Shown piece by piece: positions 17,321 to 25,825 of a stretch of DNA of 64,000 bases. Position numbers and translations under genes: made by a program. Where the stretch lies: positions 1 to 64,000 of the forward strand of contig NZ_BDDS01000014.1 in NCBI RefSeq assembly GCF_001653135.1, written 5' to 3'. Numbering within the stretch: the first letter of the stretch is position 1; each line of letters begins with the position of its first letter. Origin of the DNA: Pseudoalteromonas neustonica (GTDB lineage: Bacteria > Pseudomonadota > Gammaproteobacteria > Enterobacterales > Alteromonadaceae). A model generated the notes under the pieces. It was given only the letters and a program-made list of their open reading frames with translations. It was not told where the DNA came from and made no database searches.

Positions 17321-18172
17321 TTGGATATTGTTTCGCGAATTAAAGAGCGTTTAGGTCATTTACGCCAATCAGAACAGCTTGTTGCACAATTAATTTTAGC
17401 CGATCTGCAATATGCAGCATCCGCGAGTATAAGTGATTTAGCACAGCGCGCTAAAGTGAGCCATGCATCAATTACTCGTTTAGCTAAAGCATTAGGTTGC
17501 GATAATGTACGTGATATGAAACTCCAGCTTGCGCAATCACTGGCAGTAGGTGAGCGCTTTATTAGTGAAAGCAGCTCAGTACGTGAAGATATTCCGGCCA
17601 TTTATCAAGCTATACACGATATTTTAGATATTAATGCCGGGCTTATTGAGCAATCGCTGGTGGAAGAAGCCGCACGTTGTATTGCGGGGAGCCGACATAC
17701 TTTAATTTTTGGCGTTGGCGGCGGCAGCTCGGTGGTCGCACAAGAGTGCCACAACCGGTTGTTTCGCCTTGATGTACTAAGCAATGCCTATAGCGATCCG
17801 GTGATGATGCGCATGACCGCAGCAAGTGTTGATATCAGTGATGTGGTGGTGGTGTTATCGCTTACTGGCTTACCAAATGACCTAATTGACGCGGCAAGTA
17901 TTGCCAAAGATTACGGTGCTAAAGTGATTGCCATTTGCCCAGACAGTGCCCTTGCTGATATCGCAACGATTCACTTACCAATAAAAACCAATGAGTCAGA
18001 TTATATTTTTACGCCAAGTACAGGGCGCTACGCCATGCTTGCGGCCGTAGACATATTGGCCAGTGAAGTGGCTATTTTGACTCAGAAAAAATCTCGAGAA
18101 AAACTGCGTCGCATTAAGCATGAATTAGATGAGTACCGTGAAGGACCAGATAGAGCGCCACTAGGAGATTAA
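17321..18172 (+). CDS. RpiR-family transcriptional regulator
   Basis: This 283-residue regulator has an N-terminal HTH_6 domain (residues 1-77, with ISDLAQRAKVSHASITRLAKALG) and a C-terminal SIS domain (about 120-260, with LIFGVGGGSSVVAQECHNRL and VVVVLSLTGLPNDLIDAA). SIS domains of RpiR proteins bind phosphosugars, so the likely effector is KDPG or another intermediate of the pathway encoded by its operon. The start is TTG with AGGAG upstream; the first residues MDIVSRIKERL are standard for the family. The stop codon overlaps the next start by one base. It probably controls both the operon and the divergent TonB receptor. Confidence 0.9.
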   Translation: MDIVSRIKERLGHLRQSEQLVAQLILADLQYAASASISDLAQRAKVSHASITRLAKALGCDNVRDMKLQLAQSLAVGERFISESSSVREDIPAIYQAIHDILDINAGLIEQSLVEEAARCIAGSRHTLIFGVGGGSSVVAQECHNRLFRLDVLSNAYSDPVMMRMTAASVDISDVVVVLSLTGLPNDLIDAASIAKDYGAKVIAICPDSALADIATIHLPIKTNESDYIFTPSTGRYAMLAAVDILASEVAILTQKKSREKLRRIKHELDEYREGPDRAPLGD

Positions 18173-19641
18173 TGATGCACGATACCTCGCAATCAGTAGA
18201 TACAATTATTTATCAAGCAAACGTGTTTGATGGATTAGGCAATGATCCCCAGCGCATGGATGTCGCAATACAAGGGCAGTACATTGTTGCTCTGGGCGAG
18301 TTATCACAGTGGCAGGCGACGCACAAAATAATGGCCAATGGTTTGTGCCTTGCGCCTGGGTTTATAGATGTTCATACCCATGATGACCTTGAGCTACTAA
18401 GAAACCCGAATATGGCCGCAAAAATAAGCCAAGGAGTGACTACAGTGATCACAGGCAATTGTGGGATCAGTGCCGCCCCTGCAAAATTAAACGCCGATGC
18501 GCCAGATCCAATGAATTTATTGGGCGAGAAAAGCGAATTTACCTTTGCGCAGATGCGCGATTATATCAATGCATTTAATCGTAAAAAGGCCAATGTGAAT
18601 GTGGCCGCTTTAGTCGGACACACTACGCTGCGTAACAATGTTATGACTGATTTACTGCGCCCAGCAACCGCTGATGAAATTACTGCGATGCAATTGCAAT
18701 TAGATGAAGCCATAGCGCAAGGCGCACTTGGTCTTAGCACGGGCCTTGCCTATCGCAATGCACATTGTGCGCCCGAACAAGAAATATACGCATTTGGCGG
18801 TATTTTAAAAAAGCACGATGCGCTTTATACCACCCATTTACGCACCGAATTTGATGCCGTACTTGAAGCAATGGATGAAGCGTTTGCAATGGAGCAAGAG
18901 TTTGGTATTAAAGTGATTATTTCCCACTTAAAGTGTGCGGGTAAAAATAATTGGGGGCGTGCCCCTGAACTACTGGCAAAATTTACAGCGCAAGGTGAGC
19001 ACTCAAAATGCAGTTGTGATGCTTATCCGTATGCAGCCAGCTCCAGCACCTTAGATTTAAACCAAGTGACCGATGACTTTGATATTTTTATTACCTGGTC
19101 AGAAGCCCATCCAGAAATGGCAGAGCAATTACTGGCAGATATAGCTAAGCAATGGGGCATGAGTTTGCTTGACGCCGCTAAAAAATTGCAACCTGCGGGC
19201 GCGGTGTATCATGGTTTAAACGAAGACGATGTAAAAACTATTTTAGCGTTTGATAAAACCATGATTGGCTCTGACGGTTTACCGTGCGACCCGCATCCGC
19301 ATCCACGGTTATGGGGATCATTCCCTCGTGTGCTGGGACATTATAGCCGCGGGGAAGGGATTTTTTCACTGGCAACCGCTATTCATAAAATGACCGGGCT
19401 CAGTGCCGCTAATTATCGGTTGGCAAATCGTGGCGTGATCAAAGTCGGTAACTTTGCCGATTTAGTGCTATTTGATGCCGATGAGGTTATTGATAACGCA
19501 ACATTTGTCGATTCAGAATTACCGGCCTCAGGTATTCACCAAGTCTGGACTAATGGCCAAACTACATTTAAAGATAAACGAGTTTTACCCGCGTATTCGG
19601 GTCAATTTTTAACATCCTTAGGAGCAAGTAAACATGATTAG
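18172..19641 (+). CDS. N-acyl-D-amino acid deacylase, predicted N-acetyl-D-glucosaminate deacetylase
   Basis: This is a zinc amidohydrolase of the D-aminoacylase family, 489 residues, cytoplasmic. Metal ligands and active-site features visible are FIDVHTHDDLELL (residue 63 on), TGNCGISAAP, THLRTE, ISHLKC, and the catalytic Asp region GSDGLPCDPHPHPRLWGSF. Family enzymes cleave acetyl from N-acetyl-D-amino acids. In this operon the expected substrate is N-acetyl-D-glucosaminic acid, which chemically is an N-acetylated D-amino acid, yielding acetate and D-glucosaminate. Two tandem ATG codons are possible starts, at 18172 and 18175, behind AGGAG. The 3' end overlaps the RidA gene by 8 bases, which suggests translational coupling. 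Confidence 0.88.
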   Translation: MMHDTSQSVDTIIYQANVFDGLGNDPQRMDVAIQGQYIVALGELSQWQATHKIMANGLCLAPGFIDVHTHDDLELLRNPNMAAKISQGVTTVITGNCGISAAPAKLNADAPDPMNLLGEKSEFTFAQMRDYINAFNRKKANVNVAALVGHTTLRNNVMTDLLRPATADEITAMQLQLDEAIAQGALGLSTGLAYRNAHCAPEQEIYAFGGILKKHDALYTTHLRTEFDAVLEAMDEAFAMEQEFGIKVIISHLKCAGKNNWGRAPELLAKFTAQGEHSKCSCDAYPYAASSSTLDLNQVTDDFDIFITWSEAHPEMAEQLLADIAKQWGMSLLDAAKKLQPAGAVYHGLNEDDVKTILAFDKTMIGSDGLPCDPHPHPRLWGSFPRVLGHYSRGEGIFSLATAIHKMTGLSAANYRLANRGVIKVGNFADLVLFDADEVIDNATFVDSELPASGIHQVWTNGQTTFKDKRVLPAYSGQFLTSLGASKHD

Positions 19642-20017
19642 ACGAATTGGTATTGAGGGCGGTAAAGGCACGGGTGGTCAACATTTACCGTTTGCACGTG
19701 CAGTAGAGGCGGGTGGTTGGTTAATGGTGTCAGGGCAAACCCCGATGAAAGATGGCGAAGTTGTTGAAGGTGGCATTATTGATCAGTCTCGGTTAGCGAT
19801 TGAAAATTGCCTCGATATTATGAAAGAAGCAGGTTACGGCCTCGAAGATGTGGTTCACGTTACCGTTATTCTAACCGATTCACGTTATTTTCAGTCGTTT
19901 AATAAAGTATTTAAAGCGTATTTTGGTGCTAATCCACCAGCACGTATTTGTGCTGTGGCGGATTTAGTGGTCGACTGTAAAGTTGAAGTGGATGTGACGT
20001 GTTATAAAGCACTTTAA
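19634..20017 (+). CDS. RidA-family enamine/imine deaminase
   Basis: A 127-residue YjgF/YER057c/UK114 protein. The key Arg that binds the substrate carboxylate is in NPPARICAVADL near residue 105, and SGQTPMKDGE marks the N-terminal pocket. RidA proteins hydrolyse reactive imines released by PLP-dependent dehydratases to the keto acid and ammonia. Here the partner is the fold III PLP enzyme at 16076, and the product would be 2-keto-3-deoxygluconate. The gene starts within the last codons of the deacylase (8-base overlap). A 166-base gap with a hairpin follows before the transporter. Confidence 0.9.
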   Translation: MIRRIGIEGGKGTGGQHLPFARAVEAGGWLMVSGQTPMKDGEVVEGGIIDQSRLAIENCLDIMKEAGYGLEDVVHVTVILTDSRYFQSFNKVFKAYFGANPPARICAVADLVVDCKVEVDVTCYKAL

Positions 20018-20043
20018 CTTCTCCTGCCAACATCAAAATTTAT

Positions 20044-20079
20044 ACCTAAGAGCATAAAAAATAATAACGGCTCTTAGGT
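20044..20079 (+). other. Intercistronic hairpin between RidA and symporter genes
   Basis: A perfect 10-bp stem, ACCTAAGAGC / GCTCTTAGGT, with a 16-base AT-rich loop sits 27 bases after the RidA stop. No T-run follows, so it is more likely a processing or stability element that sets different mRNA levels than a full terminator. A separate promoter in 20080-20183 cannot be excluded. Confidence 0.6.
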
Positions 20080-20183
20080 GGCTTAGATATATTAATCAAC
20101 AGAATAATAACTAACACCAACCTCGTAATTAATAATGATAAGTGCCGTAAGGTACAACGTGGATTGGTGCAGCAGGGTGTCTT

Positions 20184-21632
20184 ATGAAGTGGCAATTATT
20201 AATGGCCTTTTTAGGTTACTTAGGTTTTATGATCTGGTTTGGCTGGTGGGTAAGCCGCAATTCTAAAGGGGGAGATGACTTTTTACTGGGTGGACGTAAC
20301 TTACCGTTTTTTCTTACGTTAGGCACTACCGTTGCCACTATGGTTGGCACCGGCTCGTCAATGGGGGCGGTCGGTTTTGCCTACTTAAATGGCTGGGCAG
20401 GGATGATTTACGGCCTTGGTGGCGCGTGTGGCATTTTGCTGCTGGCCAAGTTATTTGCGCCGGTGCGCGAGCATCAATTTATGACCATGAGTGAAGAAGT
20501 TTCTTATTATGTTGGAGCCCACCCATTAGTCAAAAATACCATTGCCGTGTTTATTTTTGTCGCCAGTATTGGCTGGTTAGGGGCACATATTCTAGGCGGT
20601 GGTATGTATTTAGCGTGGCTGACTGGACTATCACCGTTTTCAGCCAAACTGATTATTGCCTTAGGTTTTAGTATTTATGTGGTGATTGGTGGCTATGTTG
20701 CCGTGGTATGGACTGACTCGATTCAGGCGTTGATATTATTTGTTGGGTTTTTCTTGATGGCGGGAGTCGCGCTGTACGAGATAGGCGGTTTAGCAGAGAT
20801 GGCAAGTGCGCAGCCAGCTGTTAATCAAAGCTTTTTATCACTCGATAAAATTGGTTACGTACATGGTTTATCATTATTTTTTGCGGTATTGATTGGTGTG
20901 TTAGTGGCGCCATCATTTCGCCAGCGAATTTACTCAGGCAAACATGTAAAAAGTATTCGCCAATCGTTTTATTTATCAGGCGGGTTGTATTTAGTGTTTG
21001 CTATTGTGCCTGCCATTATTGGCATGGTGGCCTATGCACTTAACCCCGCATTAGAAAACAGCGCCTTTTCGTTCCCGTATATGGCGTTTGAATTATTACC
21101 GTTTGGCTTAGCGGCTCTGGTCATTATTGCGGGCCTGTCGGCGACAATTTCCAGTGCCAGCTCTGATGCCATTGCCGCAGTGAGTGTATTAATACGCGAC
21201 CTTTATAGTTTAGTGTTTAAACGTATGCCCCACGGCAAAGACGTGGTGATGCTGTCGCGTATCGGTTTAGTGATGACCATAGGTATTGCTTTATTATTGG
21301 CGCTACTGACTAACGACGTGATTGGTTACATTACCAATATGATCGCTACTTTGATGTCGGGCTTATGTGTCTGTGTGTTATTTGGCCATTTTTGGCCGCG
21401 TTTTAATTGGCAAGGCGCGATCACCGCTTTGGTTGTTTCGCTGTGTGTATCGCTGGCGATTATCTTAATGCCCAATTGGCTGGCTTATTGGAGTAATCCT
21501 ATTATTCCAGCTACCTTAGCATCCGCTGCGTTAGCGGCAATCGTCACTTTACTCACTCCTGTACAAACGTGTACATCAGCACAAGCTTTGGCTATTTTAC
21601 AAGCGCAACGCGAGGAAATGCAGCATGATTAA
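20184..21632 (+). CDS. Sodium:solute symporter (SSS family)
   Basis: This inner-membrane transporter has 482 residues and about 13 hydrophobic segments. The family hallmark is near residues 25-70: FLLGGRNLPFFLTLGTTVATMVGTGS, a sodium-binding and substrate region of the SSS fold, followed by ISSASSDAIAAVSVLIRDLY near 320. In this operon it should bring N-acetylglucosaminate, released in the periplasm, into the cytoplasm. The substrate is inferred only from neighbours. The 3' end overlaps the kinase gene by 8 bases. It does not resemble the NagP or PTS transporters used for ordinary GlcNAc. Confidence 0.9.
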   Translation: MKWQLLMAFLGYLGFMIWFGWWVSRNSKGGDDFLLGGRNLPFFLTLGTTVATMVGTGSSMGAVGFAYLNGWAGMIYGLGGACGILLLAKLFAPVREHQFMTMSEEVSYYVGAHPLVKNTIAVFIFVASIGWLGAHILGGGMYLAWLTGLSPFSAKLIIALGFSIYVVIGGYVAVVWTDSIQALILFVGFFLMAGVALYEIGGLAEMASAQPAVNQSFLSLDKIGYVHGLSLFFAVLIGVLVAPSFRQRIYSGKHVKSIRQSFYLSGGLYLVFAIVPAIIGMVAYALNPALENSAFSFPYMAFELLPFGLAALVIIAGLSATISSASSDAIAAVSVLIRDLYSLVFKRMPHGKDVVMLSRIGLVMTIGIALLLALLTNDVIGYITNMIATLMSGLCVCVLFGHFWPRFNWQGAITALVVSLCVSLAIILMPNWLAYWSNPIIPATLASAALAAIVTLLTPVQTCTSAQALAILQAQREEMQHD

Positions 21633-22581
21633 AATAGCGTTTTTTGGTGAAGCGATGCGCGAGTTATCGCTAAATAATACACTGTGTTTTGGTGGTGATA
21701 CCTATAACAGTGCGGTGTATTTAAAGCGGTTATTAATGAGTCGCGCTGAGGTATATTTTGCATCGGCAATCGGCAATGATGAATTAAGTAAACAGGCTTA
21801 CACTCGCTGGCAAAACCAAGGGCTTAATTTACAGTACTTATTACGCAGTGATGCACATACTTTAGGCTCATATGGCATTTCTCTTGATGATAGCGGCGAG
21901 CGGACCTTTCATTACGACCGTAAAAATAGTGCTGCCAGAGAATATTTTAAACTAGATCAACAGCAGGCTTTTTTAGCGGATCTTGAGGATAAACAATTTG
22001 ATTACGTGTACTTTTCGGCGATTAGTCTCGCTATTTTGGACGATCAAAGTAGGCAGCTATTTATGGCCGCGATTGCGGTTTATAAAAATGCGGGTGGCAA
22101 GGTTATTTTTGACAGCAATTACCGTGCAGTACTTTGGCAAAATAAAGCCAAAGCGCAAAGTAGTTATAAGCAAGCCTACGCGTGTGCCGATATTTTATTG
22201 GTCACGGATGATGATCACTTTGGTGTTTTTGGGCTTGCTTCGCATCAGCAACTGGTAAATTTTTATCAAGCATACGCACATACCTTGGTGATTATTAAAC
22301 AAGGGGTTAACGACACCTTGGTAATACAACAGCAGCTGTTAAGGCGTTACCCCGTGCAGCCTGTAAAACGTATTGTTGATACTACTGGCGCTGGAGATGC
22401 GTTTGCCGCAGGGTTTTTGGCTGAATACTTAATATCGCAACAGTGTGATGCTGCGGTTAATACGGCGCAACAACTTGCTGCACAGGTTATTGCAGCAAAC
22501 GGCGCAATTGTGAGCACAACACTTACAACAGTAACGAGTAATCTACTTAGCACCACCGAACAGGACACTGATTATGAATAA
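21625..22581 (+). CDS. kdgK: PfkB-family sugar kinase, predicted 2-keto-3-deoxygluconate kinase
   Basis: A 318-residue ribokinase-like kinase. The ATP and anion-hole signature DTTGAGDAFAAGFLAEYL is near residue 252, with Asp as the catalytic base. The N-terminal part begins FFGEAMRELSLN, where KDG kinases usually have a GE.MxEL motif, followed by GGDTYNSAVYLKRL. It would phosphorylate KDG to KDPG for the Entner-Doudoroff aldolase. No aldolase is in the window, so KDPG must be cleaved by an enzyme encoded elsewhere. The gene overlaps both neighbours by 8 bases, so coupling of translation is likely. Confidence 0.85.
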   Translation: MIKIAFFGEAMRELSLNNTLCFGGDTYNSAVYLKRLLMSRAEVYFASAIGNDELSKQAYTRWQNQGLNLQYLLRSDAHTLGSYGISLDDSGERTFHYDRKNSAAREYFKLDQQQAFLADLEDKQFDYVYFSAISLAILDDQSRQLFMAAIAVYKNAGGKVIFDSNYRAVLWQNKAKAQSSYKQAYACADILLVTDDDHFGVFGLASHQQLVNFYQAYAHTLVIIKQGVNDTLVIQQQLLRRYPVQPVKRIVDTTGAGDAFAAGFLAEYLISQQCDAAVNTAQQLAAQVIAANGAIVSTTLTTVTSNLLSTTEQDTDYE

Positions 22582-24892
22582 GTTTATTTATTTGATTGGC
22601 ATAATCATGCTCATCGTAGTGCTGCCCAGAACTGCAAGCGCTCAACCTGCGCTCATGCCAAAGCCTGCAAAGGTAATCATGATGACAGGTAAAACCCAAT
22701 TAAATGCTGAGCTTGGTGTGCATATTAGTAAACAGCATCAAGCGTTATTAACGCCATTGGTGTTGAATTCAACGTTTGCGCAGCAGTTTACTAAGCTTGA
22801 TTGGCGTGATGTTAAAAACGCACAGTTACAAATAAGTATCAGCCAACGCGCTTCAGCTCTGCCTTATTTAGGTATGGATGAAAGCTATAAAATTGTGATT
22901 GCAGATAACTCAATTAAACTCAGCAGTCGTAATCAGTATGGCATTTTACGTGGCCTTGCGAGTTTATCGCAGTTAATGTTTAGTGCCGAAAAGCCCCGCG
23001 AACTGACCAATTTAGTTATAACGGATGCGCCTACTTATCCATGGCGTGGTTTATTATTTGATAGTGTGCGCCACTTTTTGCCTATAGAAGACGTAAAACG
23101 CACGTTACGTGGCTTGGCCTCAGCAAAATTCAATGTATTTCACTGGCATTTAACTGATGATCAAGGTTGGCGAATAGCGCTAAATAGCTACCCCAAGTTG
23201 CATCAACAGGCTTCAGATGGTTTGTATTATAGCCAAGCGCAAATCAAAGACGTGGTTGCGTATGCTGCAATGTTAGGTATTCGTGTGGTGCCAGAGTTTG
23301 ATGTGCCAGGGCATGCCAGCAGCATTGTAATGGCGTATCCAGAGTTTGGTAGCGGTACAACTTTAACTGAGCTGGAACGACGTTGGGGGGTATTTAAACC
23401 GCTACTCGATCCAAGTAATCCTAAGGTATATAAATTTGTTGATGAAATAGTGGCAGAGCTTGCGGGGTTGTTTCCTGATCCGTATTTACATATTGGTGGC
23501 GATGAAATTGACGACACAGATTGGCTAGCAAACAGCAAAATACAGGCTTTTATGCGCGAGCAAAAATTGGCTGACAGCCATGCACTACATGCTTATTTTA
23601 ATCAGCGGGTTGCGAAAATATTAGCAAAGTACAATAAAAAAATGATTGGCTGGGATGAAGTACTGCACCCAAGCTTACCTAAAAATACCTTAGTGCAATC
23701 ATGGCGCGGGCACCATTCACTCGCGGCGATCACCCAAGCAGGCTACGACGGGTTGCTATCGAGTGGTTTTTATATTGATCAACCGCAGTGGAGTAGCTAT
23801 CACTATCGCAACCACCCGCAGCAACCGGTTAAGCCCAGCGTAACGGCAAACGCTGTGATAGGACATGTTGATTTTACGCTAACACGTTTAAAAGGCAGTG
23901 CGGTAACGGGCGACATTACCGTATTTGAAAGTGACGATGATCATGCTGGCATACACGCAATTGTAAACATTGTTGGTAAAGGGGCATTTATTACCGATAA
24001 CGTGACTAAAACGGCAGATAACTATCAGCTGTTAATCGACACTTGGCTTGGCCCTACGCAACTGACCTTTAATTTATCAAATACTGCTAGTATCTCGGCA
24101 TATGTGGGTAACACGCCTTATGCGTTTACCAGTCATGGCGCAGATAAGGTATCGCTTATACAGTTAAACCAGCAGTTAATACATGAGCAGCAACGGGTTA
24201 AATCAGGCAATGTACTCGGTGGTGAAGCGACAATTTGGGCTGAATTGATCACCACTGATAATCTAGATTCACGCATTTGGCCAAGGCTTTATGCCATAGG
24301 TGAGCGTTTCTGGTCACCTGCGAGTGTAATAGATGAGCGCGATATGTATAACAGGCTTGATGTTATGAACCGCTATGCGATTGAAAAAATTGGTTTACAA
24401 CATCAGCAACAATTTATTCAGCGTTTAAAGCAATTACCAATTAGTTCAAAAGACGATCTTGATGCACTCGTTACTTTTAGCCAGCTGATCGAACCTGCGC
24501 ACTATTATACTTTGCATCATTTAGCGTTTTTACGTGATGAATATCATCAATTAGCGCCACTGGATAAACTTGTGGATGTACTGCCCGTAGAGAGCCTGAC
24601 GTTAAAACAATTTGACTATGCGGTGGATGACTATCAGCAATCGTGTGACGATCAGCAATTATTGTTACTACACAGCAAACTACTAAAGTGGCAACAATTA
24701 CTAGAACACGAGCAGCCGCTGTTTTTAGCGGTTCAACAATGGCAAGCAAGTTATTCGGCAATACTCCTTGCACTCAAGCAACACGATAAGCTGACTAAGC
24801 AGCATTTAGTGAAAAATAACAACGGCACTATTCCCCAAGTTATCGCATCAATTAACCGTTTAAAGAAAGCACGCTTAGGGTGTGGGCAATAG
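22574..24892 (+). CDS. GH20 beta-N-acetylhexosaminidase, exported
   Basis: This 772-residue glycoside hydrolase removes non-reducing GlcNAc from chitooligosaccharides. A signal peptide is clear (residues 1-23, LIGIIMLIVVLPRTASA). The GH20b domain spans about 30-145; the TIM barrel begins at PTYPWRGLLFDSVRHFLP. The catalytic Asp-Glu pair is in HIGGDEIDD near residue 315, and FHWHLTDDQGWRIALNSYP and VPEFDVPGHASS line the site. An extra beta-rich stretch at about 430-535 interrupts the barrel. The long C-terminal helical region (about 630-770) is not recognised. In this operon the likely substrate is oligosaccharide ending in the oxidised sugar, releasing GlcNAc and N-acetylglucosaminate in the periplasm. 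It is the last gene of the operon. Confidence 0.92.
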   Translation: MNKFIYLIGIIMLIVVLPRTASAQPALMPKPAKVIMMTGKTQLNAELGVHISKQHQALLTPLVLNSTFAQQFTKLDWRDVKNAQLQISISQRASALPYLGMDESYKIVIADNSIKLSSRNQYGILRGLASLSQLMFSAEKPRELTNLVITDAPTYPWRGLLFDSVRHFLPIEDVKRTLRGLASAKFNVFHWHLTDDQGWRIALNSYPKLHQQASDGLYYSQAQIKDVVAYAAMLGIRVVPEFDVPGHASSIVMAYPEFGSGTTLTELERRWGVFKPLLDPSNPKVYKFVDEIVAELAGLFPDPYLHIGGDEIDDTDWLANSKIQAFMREQKLADSHALHAYFNQRVAKILAKYNKKMIGWDEVLHPSLPKNTLVQSWRGHHSLAAITQAGYDGLLSSGFYIDQPQWSSYHYRNHPQQPVKPSVTANAVIGHVDFTLTRLKGSAVTGDITVFESDDDHAGIHAIVNIVGKGAFITDNVTKTADNYQLLIDTWLGPTQLTFNLSNTASISAYVGNTPYAFTSHGADKVSLIQLNQQLIHEQQRVKSGNVLGGEATIWAELITTDNLDSRIWPRLYAIGERFWSPASVIDERDMYNRLDVMNRYAIEKIGLQHQQQFIQRLKQLPISSKDDLDALVTFSQLIEPAHYYTLHHLAFLRDEYHQLAPLDKLVDVLPVESLTLKQFDYAVDDYQQSCDDQQLLLLHSKLLKWQQLLEHEQPLFLAVQQWQASYSAILLALKQHDKLTKQHLVKNNNGTIPQVIASINRLKKARLGCGQ

Positions 24893-24925
24893 GGACTTAA
24901 TGAGGAATAGGTTACGTTTGTTTGT

Positions 24926-24960
24926 AAATCATTGCGTTGCTATTTTAAACGCAATGATTT
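24926..24960 (+). terminator. Terminator hairpin after the hexosaminidase gene
   Basis: AAATCATTGCGTT and AACGCAATGATTT form a perfect 13-bp stem with a 9-base loop, 33 bases past the stop and ending in a short T-run. It separates two convergent genes and can work in both directions. Confidence 0.75.
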
Positions 24961-24976
24961 TAAAGTGGATGTCATT

Positions 24977-25822
24977 TTAAAGTAGCGGTTTATAAAAATA
25001 CACAGTAGCGTTAAGTTCACCTGATGAACTCAGTGCAAACTGTGGTATTTGCCCAGCTTCTATATAATTTAATTTATGATATAAACGTGAGGCTACATCA
25101 CCTAAACGAGTATCAAGCACCAGCAGTGTTAGTTGTTGCTGTAACGCGCTTTGTTCAAGGGTATTCATCAGTTGTTTAGCAAACCCTTGACCTTGATGTT
25201 GGCTGTGCACCATGAGTTTTTCAATTTCACCACGATGTGCGCCATTGGCTTTACTACATAGCGATAATTGCACAGCACCAATCACCTCAGTTCCAACCGT
25301 GATAATAAATAACTCACGGTTGTTGTTTAGGGCATGTTGACCTTCCGTGATTGATTTTGCAGCAGACTGTTTGGTATTTAGGCAAGGCAGCGCCTATGGT
25401 GTGTGATGTTGCCCATAAATAGGCGATAACGCAGTATAAATGCCAAACAGGCGCTGCCTAAAGGGTTCTTCCTAGGGGCGATTAACTCTTTGTTACCTAC
25501 ACGGATGTAGGTAAGGGGCGTGAGCAGGACGCACAAGCTTTGCTCGATTTTTACTTAGCCCACTAGGTTACAAACCTCGCGCCGCGATTAAATCGCCCCT
25601 AGATTGAACAAATTTCAATCCACAAAGGTCAGCACGCCCTAGTAAATCGTTTTCAATACTGTACCAATATTGATCAGCATTTTTGTGGGTTAATGGCGCG
25701 ATAAAACCAATTGATGCCCCGCAGTTAACACTATCAATGAGTAGATTACTCAGCGAATCTTTAAATTCATGCAGTGAATTTATTTTATAAACTTGAGAGT
25801 AGCCAGCGGCGACATCGTGCAT
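24977..25822 (-). pseudogene. GNAT acetyltransferase gene split by element B
   Basis: The N-terminal 60 codons (25822-25643, starting MHDVAAGYSQVYKINSL and reaching DQYWYSIENDL) are separated from the C-terminal 116 codons (25327-24977, NNNRELFIITVGTEVIGAVQ through the acetyl-CoA loop QHQGQGFAKQL). Removing bases 25328-25642 (315 bp, a multiple of three) joins IENDL to NNNREL in frame and gives one 176-residue GNAT protein. At present the first part runs into the element and stops within it, at 25568. The C-terminal part could be translated from an internal start but lacks the N-terminal strands. The gene begins only 3 bases downstream of astB, so it was part of that transcript. Confidence 0.88.
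25328..25641. mobile_element. Repeat element B, MITE-like, inserted in a GNAT gene
   Basis: The 314-bp element has 17-bp terminal inverted repeats, TAGGGCATGTTGACCTT at the left and the complement of TAGGGCGTGCTGACCTT at the right (two mismatches). It has no gene. Inside are AGGCAGCGCCT (25385-25395) with AGGCGCTGCCT (25449-25459), and a segment 25468-25641 shared with the partial copy at 11178-11303. A 16-base word, ATAACGCAGTATAAAT (25426-25441), also occurs reversed inside element A (11863-11878), so the two families share a module. A transposase acting in trans is inferred. Confidence 0.85.
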
Positions 25823-25825
25823 TGC

